Assembly: GCA_026770575.1 (NCBI GenBank)
Contig: MU657176.1
Location: 39,765-103,764 of the forward strand
Direction of reading: 5' to 3'
Source: Pelagophyceae sp. CCMP2097
Taxonomy: Eukaryota; Sar; Pelagophyceae
Length of the DNA: 64,000 nt
In this document: positions 45,317-53,095 of the stretch, piece by piece
Layout: the number at the start of each line of letters is the position of its first letter
Position numbering within the stretch: the first letter of the stretch is position 1
Made by a program: the position numbers and the translations under genes
Notes under the pieces: model-generated
The model's database searches: none
Told to the model about the DNA's origin: nothing
The model's input: only the letters and a program-made list of their open reading frames with translations

Positions 45317-46261
45317 CTAGTCGTCGCGGCCGAGGCCGAGGGAGTTGTGACCGACCATTTGGGACCGGCCGCCGACGGCGGCTGCCAAAGCCCAGCCGGC
45401 GTCCTCGCCGTAGAGCTGGCGGTAGTCTTCCACGGACCGCCCAAAGGCGTCTGCGCGGACGAGGCAGTCTCGGTCGTAGACGAGCCTGGATGTCATCCAG
45501 GACGCGGCGTCGGACGTCTTCGTCGTCGCCGAAGCGAGCCAGCCGAGCCACCGGTCCACCGCCGCGTCAAACGCCTCGACGGCCTTTTGAGTATCGTCGA
45601 GGGCAAACGTCGCGTCCAAAAAGAGCGGGCCCGCGACCATGGAGCCTGCCGCGGCGCCCTTGGCCCCCGCACCGATGCGAGACGCGACTCTATGTTGCGG
45701 CACCGGCTTCGTAGAGACCGCGCCGCGGAGGGCTTCGAAACGGGCGGCACGCGCGTCGGCAGTGAAGTAGCGCGCGTCGTAGTCGCTGCGCGTCGCCGCC
45801 TGCGCGAATTCGGCGCGGCTGGCGGGATCGCGATAACCTTCGCCGTCGGCCATATCAAAGTAGCCGCCGTCCAGCCGAGGCACAAAGTCCAAACAGATCG
45901 AGATTTGGCCTTCGAAAACGGATAGTTTGGCCTGGAGGTGCGGCACCGTCGTGAGCGGGCCGTTCCAGGCGACGAGCTCGAAGCGTGCCTCCGCCTCGGC
46001 GTCGCGCGTGGCGCACGTGGCGACGCTGCTGACGACGGGGTCCGTCGCGTCGACCTTGGGCTCGAAGTTGCTGACGGCGGGCAGCGTTGCAGCGTCGACG
46101 TCCTCGAGGACGCGCGCGGCGCGGTCGGTCGGGACTAAGTCGAGCGCGGAAACGATGCGCTGCTGCGCATTCGCGTGCGCCTGACGCAGCTTCAAAACGG
46201 CCTGCGGGACCGCCAGCGCCGCGCAGCACGGCAGTAAAGCGACGAGGCAGAGCGACCGCAT
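45317..46261 (-). CDS. Red chlorophyll catabolite reductase-like protein
   Basis: Single exon, 314 aa from ATG 46261. The leader MRSLCLVALLPCCAALAVP followed by a helical, Arg/Gln-containing stretch looks like a stramenopile plastid presequence. Core: ARFELVAWNGPLTTVPHLQ, ISICLDFVPRLDGGYFD and DYDARYFTADARAARFEALR match the order of motifs in the RCC reductase family, which in plants reduces a ring-opened chlorophyll product using ferredoxin. The C-terminal helices (AVEAFDAAVDRWLGWLA; YDRDCLVRADAFGRSVEDY) also fit. Alternative: a bilin-reductase-related plastid protein of different substrate. Convergent with Sof1, 94 bp apart. Confidence 0.7.
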   Translation of the reverse strand: MRSLCLVALLPCCAALAVPQAVLKLRQAHANAQQRIVSALDLVPTDRAARVLEDVDAATLPAVSNFEPKVDATDPVVSSVATCATRDAEAEARFELVAWNGPLTTVPHLQAKLSVFEGQISICLDFVPRLDGGYFDMADGEGYRDPASRAEFAQAATRSDYDARYFTADARAARFEALRGAVSTKPVPQHRVASRIGAGAKGAAAGSMVAGPLFLDATFALDDTQKAVEAFDAAVDRWLGWLASATTKTSDAASWMTSRLVYDRDCLVRADAFGRSVEDYRQLYGEDAGWALAAAVGGRSQMVGHNSLGLGRDD

Positions 46262-46339
46262 CGCCACTCTTCGTCTGCGACTCGCGCGGATCAGAGATAT
46301 CTCCTGGCTCCTATATACCCACGCGGACCTCGAGCGAGC

Positions 46340-46699
46340 TTAGGCTAGCCTGAGGCTCGAGAGCGCGGATCTCAATCTCTCGCCAAAAGCACTTTGGCGA
46401 TCGTCACGCGACGAATCGGGTCCCCTAGCTCCGATCGCATGTGGACGAGGCAATTGGTGTCGACCAATTCGCATCATAATGAAAAGCGCGTTCACAACCG
46501 GCAGGAACGGAGCAAATTCAGTGACGCTTTTGGGGGGTCCTCTGCTCGTCCAAGAAGTTGCGCCTCGAAGCCAGAGCGCCCAGATCCCGGCCAGCATGGG
46601 GACCAGCGCCCCCAAAGCCCCAATGAGCCACCCTACAGGGTCCTGTCCTGGAGTTGCTTTTGGAGAACGCTCTTTCGGAACTTTCTTTGCTGCGGACAT
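46340..46699 (-). CDS. Small membrane protein, unknown family
   Basis: ATG 46699 to TAA 46340, 119 aa. A Lys/Pro-rich N-terminus (AAKKVPKERSPKATPG) is followed by one clear transmembrane helix (WLIGALGALVPMLAGIWALW) and a second weaker one (FLPVVNALFIMM). The tail is Arg-rich and may be non-coding if an unseen intron truncates it. Starts 66 bp from the divergent GST gene. Function unknown. Confidence 0.45.
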   Translation of the reverse strand: MSAAKKVPKERSPKATPGQDPVGWLIGALGALVPMLAGIWALWLRGATSWTSRGPPKSVTEFAPFLPVVNALFIMMRIGRHQLPRPHAIGARGPDSSRDDRQSAFGERLRSALSSLRLA

Positions 46700-46765
46700 A
46701 GCCGCAAATCGAGACCACTTCGCCGCAACACGCACTCGAACTCGCCTCGACTGTCTCAAGCAACC

Positions 46766-47816
46766 ATGGAGGTACGCGCGATGCCTTGTCGTCGGAGCGG
46801 CCTCGTCTCCTCGGAGCAGGCGGACCGTGCGGGGCTGGTTCAGAGGACGTCTTCCCTGGACTCGATTTCGAGGACGTCTCCGGAGGCTGGCTTCAGAGCC
46901 ACTCCCTCTTGGCGGCCGCGCCGTCGATTGCCCCGCCGTTGTGCGACGGCGAGTCTAGGTTGGCTACTGGACGATCCGCGGCCTCGGCGCGCCGCTGCGC
47001 ATGATCTGCGAGTACAGCGAGAAGCCTTACACTTCCGTCAACTGCGACTGTACCGAGGTCGCCGGCGGCGGCTGGGACATGTCTTTGTGGTTCGGGCCCA
47101 AGGAGGCTTTGAAGGCGGTGAACCCGCGCATGAACCTGCCGTGCGTCGCAGCGTCCAAATCGACGAGGGAGGGCGGCTATGATACATCCGCGGCGGGGAC
47201 GGCACGGCTGCCTCCCGGCGGCGTCGTGCTCCTCAGCAGTCGGTCTCCTCATCATAAGTTCACACACCACTCTAGGTACCTCAAGGACACCGACGGCACG
47301 CTGATCGCCCAAACGAACGCCTGCCTCCGCTATCTCGGGACCAAGTACGCCCTCCTCGGCGAGACGCCAAAGGAGCAAGTCGTCGTCGACGAACTCCTCT
47401 GCGAGGCCATGGACCTCCGGAACGCTATGTTCACCGTGTTTTACATGGGCTCAAAGGCCGGCCTCGAGGGCCTCTTGAGCCACGCCTCGCTCGCAAAGCT
47501 CGAGGCCTCGATCGGCGCCGGGCCGTTCACGCTCGGCGCCAAGCCCAACGTATCCGACTTCCACATTGCCGAGCTCGTGGACCAGCTCCTTCTGATCAAG
47601 GCCTTTGGCAAGTATGAGGCGGCGTTCGAGTACCCGAAGCTGCGCGCGCTGCGAAACGCTCTGTGGGCTGAGCCGAAGCTGGCCAAGTATTTTTCCTCGC
47701 CGCTGTCCAAGCTGCCCGTGAACAACAAAATGGCGTGCTTCGGCGCGACGCCCTCCGGAGGCGACTGGGTGCCCGGCCAGTCGCACGACTGGGGTTCCGT
47801 GACCAACACCGTTTAA
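46766..47816 (+). CDS. Glutathione S-transferase, mu-like
   Basis: Exons 46766-46771, 46959-47140 and 47276-47816, 242 aa. Exon 1 codes only Met-Glu. Conjugates glutathione to electrophiles. Seen: VGYWTIRGLGAPLRMICEYS (Tyr catalytic position of mu/alpha/pi enzymes), WFGPKEALKA, NLPYLKDTDG restored across intron 2 in phase, and QTNACLRYLGTKY for the glutathione gamma-glutamyl site (usually QSNAILRY). The helical domain carries GAGPFTLGAKPNVSDFHIAELV. Donors GTACGC and GTGCGT. A C-terminal extension of about 30 aa follows the usual end. Confidence 0.88.
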
Positions 47817-47993
47817 AAAGACTTGCGTGAATCTCTCATCGGATCCCGCGTTTGGGCATGTCGGTGCTTCTCCAAAGGCGTCGGAGGGCGGTCTCTATGA
47901 AACACATGCATTGCAATAAAAGGTCGGTCTGGTCGGGGCCATCCTCCTTTCGCGTTTGGCGTCGGCGGCGTCGTGTCGCGCGGCGTGGGCAGC

Positions 47994-48060
47994 GGGCCGC
48001 AGGTCGGCCGGCGCGCCGAGTTTTTGGGACTCGAGGCGCGGCGGCGTCATGTCGCAGCTT
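47994..48060 (-). promoter_or_regulatory. Candidate SECIS element of selenoprotein T
   Basis: About 140 nt after the stop codon. On the minus strand: GCUGC (pairs with GCGGC downstream), AUGA at 48050-48047, a GC-rich stem of about a dozen pairs, an apical loop UCCCAAAAA, the return strand, and GA at 48005-48004 opposite the AUGA. The quartet and helices fit the SECIS core. The loop A-run is further from the quartet than usual, so this is a candidate only. Confidence 0.4.
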
Positions 48061-48142
48061 GGCTGGTTCCACGCCTGCGCGGCGCGGCGGCGGCGGCGTT
48101 TGCGCGCGAGGGGCGGATGGTCCTCTCCGGGGCCTGGCGTCA

Positions 48143-48203
48143 AGAACGCGTGCGCGTCTAGAACGCGTGCGCGTCTCGAACGCGTGCGCGTCTAGAACGC
48201 GTC
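48143..48203. repeat. 17-bp tandem repeat over the SelT stop codon
   Basis: Three units of GAACGCGTGCGCGTCTA plus a partial fourth. The partial unit encodes the last residues (DAF) and the stop lies in the repeat. Confidence 0.7.
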
Positions 48204-49272
48204 GATGGCGCGCGCGGCGAGGCCGACGCGCTTCATGCCGTTGGTGATGTCGTTTGCCGAGGGGAGCTTGCCCGTGGCGAGCTTGGAGTAGACGACGATT
48301 CCGCCGACGTCGATCTCAAAGGCGCCCGTGGCGACACCTTGCGCGGCGAGGTTGTTGGCCATCCAGACGGCGCCAAACGTCAGCATCTTGTTCTCCTTGA
48401 CCATGCCGTACCTTCGCGGCGGTTCAAACGCTCCAGAAAGCATCCACCACGCACCACTCTGGCGGCGTGGCGAAGCCGAGCGTCTTGAAGAGCCCGTCGC
48501 CGGCGAGGAGGAGGCCAATCGTCGCAAACTGCGCCACGCCGGCCACTTGCACCGCCATCACCGCCATGGGCGGCGGCGGGTACTGCTCGGCCTACCAGAG
48601 CGGCTCGCGGCCGGAATAAGCCACCACGCATACGAAGAGGCACGCACGGTGATCTCGCCGAGCGCGCCGGGGTACGTCTCATCGAGGAACTTTCGCAACT
48701 CTTGAAAGTTCCTCTGCATACCTCAGCTCGTGCAGAGCTGGACGCGCACGCGCGGCGAGTCGCCAAGCACAATCGGGGCAAACGCCTCGGCGGCCGCGGG
48801 CGCCTCGGCGGCCGCGGGCGCCGCGGCCGCGGCGGGATAGTCCGCAAACTCGTCCTCGTTGCGGCGGCGTACGTCGGCCATCGCCTCGGCCGACGCCGCC
48901 TTTTGCGCTGTCGCAGCCTGCGCCGATGCTCGGGGCGCGCGCGGGTTCGACGGGAGACGCACCCGTACGTTGCTCTTCGCGAGGAACTCGCGACCGTACA
49001 TGACCGCGAACCAAACGAAAAGGTAGGGCAGCATCTTCGTGATCAAACCCGGCTTGGCCGGCGCCGCCGCCGGTGGCGGGGGAGCAGCCTTGGCCGCCTC
49101 AGCCTACGAGGACCAGTCAATTACAAGACACTTTTGGGCATTTGAATGCGCGATTCAAAGAGGCGCCTCCGCCGCGCCGCTCGTCTCCTCGACGACGGGC
49201 CGCCGCTCTAGCACGGTTCAAAAGGAGGGCCCCGCCGTCCCCATCTATAGCCCCAACGTCGCGACGCACCAT
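48192..49272 (-). CDS. Selenoprotein T (in-frame UGA read as selenocysteine)
   Basis: Exons 49272-49270 (only the ATG), 49103-48648, 48591-48455 and 48411-48192, 271 aa. A thioredoxin-fold ER oxidoreductase. Seen: Ala/Pro-rich start, a membrane helix ITKMLPYLFVWFAVMY, then VQLCTS-UGA-GMQRNFQEL with TGA at 48725-48723 exactly where the family has Sec (CxxU; Sec about residue 128). Coding continues through a hydrophobic exon to YGMVKENKMLTFGAVWMANN and ATGAFEIDVGGIVVYSKLATG, the conserved SelT end. Three GTGCGT donors, all in phase. Stopping at the TGA would lose half the family domain, so recoding is required. A candidate SECIS lies in the 3' UTR. Confidence 0.9.
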
Positions 49273-49363
49273 TTTGCGGGCCGAGCCTGGAAAATAGCGA
49301 GCGTCCAGGCGTGCCGTTCCGAGGCCGAACCGCCGGTACCGACTCTCTACTAGGAATTGTAGT

Positions 49364-49818
49364 CACTGTCGAATTTGCACAACAGGAATCGCCGAAGATA
49401 ACTTTTTTTAGCGCGTGCGCTCTTGCCGCTCCCTCCAGTCGTATTAGTTGGCGCCTCGGAGACCAGCGCGCGAAGAAGAAACGTCTCAAACCGCGAAATT
49501 TTAGTAGCCTACTTTGGAGGCAAGGAATTGCCGGCCAATTTGGACATAACGTTCGGGCATAGTGCCCCTAACGTCTGTCTCAATTGGCCGGGAACTCATT
49601 GGCGCCTTCATCGACTTTTGATTTGTGCCCTAAGGTTTAGACTTGATTAACTACTAAATTAAGAAGCTTTCGCAGAGAATCGCCAAAATAAGGCAGTTGA
49701 CGAAAAAGCCAAACAAGCGCGCCTAGGGCGTCTCGCGGGAGTGGCCGGCGCAGCGCCAGCCGCCTTCACGAGCCAAAAATAGTTAATAGATTTCCGGTGA
49801 TAATCTAATTCGACAGTG
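49364..49818 (+). mobile_element. TIR element copy B (intact, 455 bp, AGT target duplication)
   Basis: Perfect 12-bp ends CACTGTCGAATT (49364-49375) and AATTCGACAGTG (49807-49818), flanked by AGT at 49361-49363 and 49819-49821. CACTG-type ends with a 3-bp duplication are typical of the CACTA/EnSpm superfamily; assignment is inference. It contains the same internal hairpin as copy A (about 49522-49592) and no transposase. Nearly identical to 6243-6698 in opposite orientation. Confidence 0.9.
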
Positions 49819-50200
49819 AGTACAATTGTACGTACAATATTGTAGCGGCGCCTGGGAGCCTGCTCTCTTACAATTGTATGGCGCTGCGTGGATAGCGGGG
49901 CGCGGCATCATTGCATCTTCACTTCTCGCAGTAGTGTCCCGTCGTGCTCCCTTTTGCGAAAGGTGCTTGGTCGGGGAGCTGTTCGGCACGCGCGACCACG
50001 TCGAGCCCTTCGCATCGGACGCCAAATTACGCAGCGGCAGCGAGCCGCGAGAAATTCATTGTCAAAGGCGGCGGTTATAATTGTAGCTGCATGAGCAGGC
50101 GGGGCGCCGGGCCCGGGTGCTCGGCCGCGCACGCCACCGTCGCCGCCGGATTCTCAGGGAGGAGGAGGCAAGTATGACGTTGCTCCGGAAGGACGCCGCG
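49819..50200. other. Non-coding stretch with AT-rich palindromes
   Basis: TACAATTGTA at 49821-49830 and 49869-49878, TACAATATTGTA at 49833-49844, and a TATAATTGTA variant at 50076-50085. No gene recognised. Confidence 0.5.
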
Positions 50201-50707
50201 TCACAAGACTTCGTGGAGGCTGCCGTCGCTCCGCATGTACGTGTTCTCGCACAGGTTAAAGTCGTCGCCGTCGTCGCTGTCGTTGAAGACGTCGTAGAAC
50301 CTGTCACCGCTCATGTTGTCCTCCATCGTATACTGGAGATCGTCGATCATGTTCCCCAGGTATACGACTTTGAACGCGCCGTCTTTGATGTAGGAATTCC
50401 TATCTGTCGAGGCTGTTCGGTGCGTCGAAGAAACTCTTGCCGTAGATTTCGTACGACGGGTTCATCGTCAGGAAGGCGGCCAAAGTGCAGCCGTCGAGGA
50501 GGCCCTCCCGGAGAGGCCGCGCGTACAATGCGTCGCGGGCGGCCGCGCCGCCCGGGGGCCGAGGAACTCCTTGACCAATTCGGTGCGGTCGAACTCCGTC
50601 TTCGCCTTTGAGCGCTGCGGGACCTTGAGCACGCGGAGTAGACGCTGGAGCTGCGTCGTGGACAGCGCCATGAATTCCCGGCCCCGGGTGGAGGGGCAGC
50701 TCAACAT
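50201..50707 (-). pseudogene. Frameshifted gene remnant with SAP-like N-terminus
   Basis: From ATG 50707 the frame reads TTQLQRLLRVLKVPQRSKAK...DRTELVKEFLG, a SAP-like helix pair. A one-base shift near 50565 leads to LREGLLDGCTLAAFLTMNP, a stop (TAG near 50395) inside the palindrome TAGGAATTCCTA, and a third frame with SYIKDGAFKVVYLGN and an acidic end, stop at 50201. No splice sites explain the two breaks. The palindrome appears to be inserted into the coding sequence. Family unknown. Confidence 0.45.
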
Positions 50708-50889
50708 GGGGTCTTAGGTCTAACCAGAGAACAAAATCTTGCCGGGAGAGAGAAAGACCCGCGTGGCTTCTCGACGTTCTCTGGACCCGGACACGCGGGT
50801 CGACCGCCCGACACAAGTCCCGACACGCCCCGGGCGTCCGACCCGCGTGGTGCCAGCGGGACCGGGTCTCGATCTCGGTGCCGCGTCGG

Positions 50890-52904
50890 ATGCTGCGGCG
50901 CGGCCTTTTTTCGGCCGCGTTGAGCCTCTGCGCGGCGGGCCCCGTCGCCTGGCGCAACGCGCGAATCCACACGCTCGACGAATCGCGGCCGCAAGCCGAA
51001 GCCGAGGCCCTGTGCATCAACGCGCGCGGGACCCTGGCGGCGGTGGGGGGCGAGGCAGACGTCCTCCACGCCTGCGCCGCGCTCGCCGGGGACGGCGCCT
51101 TGGAGGTGGTGGACCTCGGTGGAGCGACGGTGGTGCCGGGTCTCGTCGACTCGCACGCGCACCTGGCCATGGAGTCCGCCCGGCGCATGCACGCCGACCT
51201 CTCCTTTGCGGTAGACTCCGCCGACGCCGCGCGGACCATGGCCCAGTGGGCGGCGAACATGACGATTGCGCGGTGGGCGAACGAAACTGGCGGCGCGTCG
51301 GACGAGTCGAACGCCTCGGCGTGGCTCCTCGGCAACTCTTGGGACAACACGCAATGGCCGGACGGCGAATTCCCCACGGCGAAGGACCTCGACGCCGCCT
51401 CCGAAGCGACGCTCAAAGAGCCCTGCTTCCTCTACCACATCTCGGGCCACGCCGCCTGGGTCAACACGGCGGCGCTGCAACTCGCCGGCATCACCGACGA
51501 GACGCCGGACCCGCCGGGTGGCCGCATCCTGCGCGACGCCGGTGGCGCCGCGACGGGCATCCTCACCGACTTTGCCATCGCGCTCGTTGAGGCTCTGGTG
51601 CCGCTGCCGTCGCTGGCCGCCGTCGAGGCTTCGCTGGCAAGCGTATTTGCGTCGTGCCTTGCGGAGGGGCTCACGGGCGTCCACGACTTGGACGCGCTGC
51701 CCGCAGACTTGGAGCTCTTCGCAGCCAAGGAGACCGCGGGCGGCCTGCCGATGCGCATCTACGCCTTCCGCGACGGTGCCGCGCATTTTGAAATCCCGCC
51801 GCCGTTTTCGGGAGACATGCTCTCAGCCCGAGGCGTAAAGTTCTTCGCAGACGGGGCCATGGGCTCCTGGTCCGCCGCGATGCTCGAACCGTATTCCGAC
51901 CACGCAAACGAGACGGGCACCATGGTCTATTCGTTGCAAGACCTCCGTGGCAACATCTCAAGATGGGCCAACGCGGGCTACCAGGTCCGTTTCCCCCCGA
52001 GACGAGGTCAAAACTGCGCTCCCTGGGATGGGGCTTACTGCATGCGCCCGTTCCAGGATGTCAATAGACGCGCTCGTAGGTGGCGACCCACGCCATTGGC
52101 GATGCCGCGAACCGCCTCGTCCTCGACGCCTACGAGAGCTTTGACCGCGGCCCAGACTCGCGCTGGAGAATAGAGCACGCGCAGATCCTCGACGCGTCCG
52201 ACGTTCCTCGATTCGCAAATCTAAGCGTCATCGCGAGCTTCCAGCCGTCGCACTGCGCGTCGGACCTCGGTTACGCCGTCGACCGCCTCGGGCCCGACCG
52301 AGCGGCTCTCGCCTACGCCTGGCAGTCGTTGCTCGCCACAAAGCCGCTCGCCATGCCCTTCGGCTCCGACTTTCCCACGGCCGGATCCGTGCCGCCGCTC
52401 CTCGGCTTCCACGCGGCGGTGACGCGGCAAACGCCGCAGGGCGTACCCGCCGGCGGCTTCTTTCCCGGGGAGCGCGTCTCGCGGACGCAGGCGCTTTCGG
52501 GCTTCACGCGCGACGCCGCGTTTGCGTCGTTCCGCGAAGACGACCTCGGCCGGATCAAAGAGGGTGCGTCCCTCTGAAAATACCAGCTTCGATGCCGAGA
52601 GCCTGCCGTCGTCGCAACGCTGCCGACGCTGTCGCGCGACGCTAACGCCGCACGCTCGTCGGCACGCCCGCGCGTAGGCTTCCGCGCGGACCTGACCGTC
52701 TTCGACATCGACATCCTCTCTGTCGATGCAAACGAAATCCTCTCCGCGCAAATCGTCGCTACAGTCGTCGGCGGCAACGTCGCGTACGCGCCCGAAGGCT
52801 CGCCCCTCCGCGGCCACTTTTTGGCCCAGGCGCGGCCCTCCCGGCCCCTCGACCTCGACGAAGACGCCGTGCTGCGCATCCAGCGCGCGCAGCGGCGATG
52901 GTGA
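50890..52904 (+). CDS. YtcJ-like metal-dependent amidohydrolase, probably secreted
   Basis: Exons 50890-51984, 52080-52563 and 52678-52904, 601 aa. Hydrolyses C-N bonds of an unidentified amide. A leader MLRRGLFSAALSLCAAGPVAW precedes the beta-sandwich RNARIHTLDE and then the TIM barrel: metal ligands in VPGLVDSHAHLAM, GNSWDNTQWPD (typical YtcJ), GVKFFADGAMGSWSA, THAIGDAANR after intron 1, RIEHAQILD, and PFGSDFPTA. Intron 2 (donor GTGCGT) joins EGFRADLTVFDIDIL, completing the sandwich. Without it the frame ends early. Phases agree throughout. Many N-glycosylation sequons (NMT, NAS, NET) support secretion or an endomembrane location. Confidence 0.88.
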
Positions 52905-53095
52905 ACGTTGTTTGTCAACGATAACAACGAGGACAAGTACCACGCGCCCGAAGCGTAGCCTGCCTGGGACTAACAAAATGATCTTGTGAAGCCCCGCGGC
53001 GGTCCGATGCATCGCAAGGCCCAGTCTTCGCGGGCCAAGGGGCGTCTCTTCTCAAAGACGCCGTTGTTATCACGGAGGTCCGGCGGTGTGGACGC

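Noticed and set aside
48723..48725. TGA in SelT as a true stop or pseudogene
   Set aside because: Family sequence continues in frame over three further exons and the TGA is at the exact Sec position.
50400..51416. 338-aa minus-strand ORF overlapping the amidohydrolase
   Set aside because: Antisense shadow over a spliced gene with intact catalytic motifs; only the last part (below 50707) resembles coding sequence.
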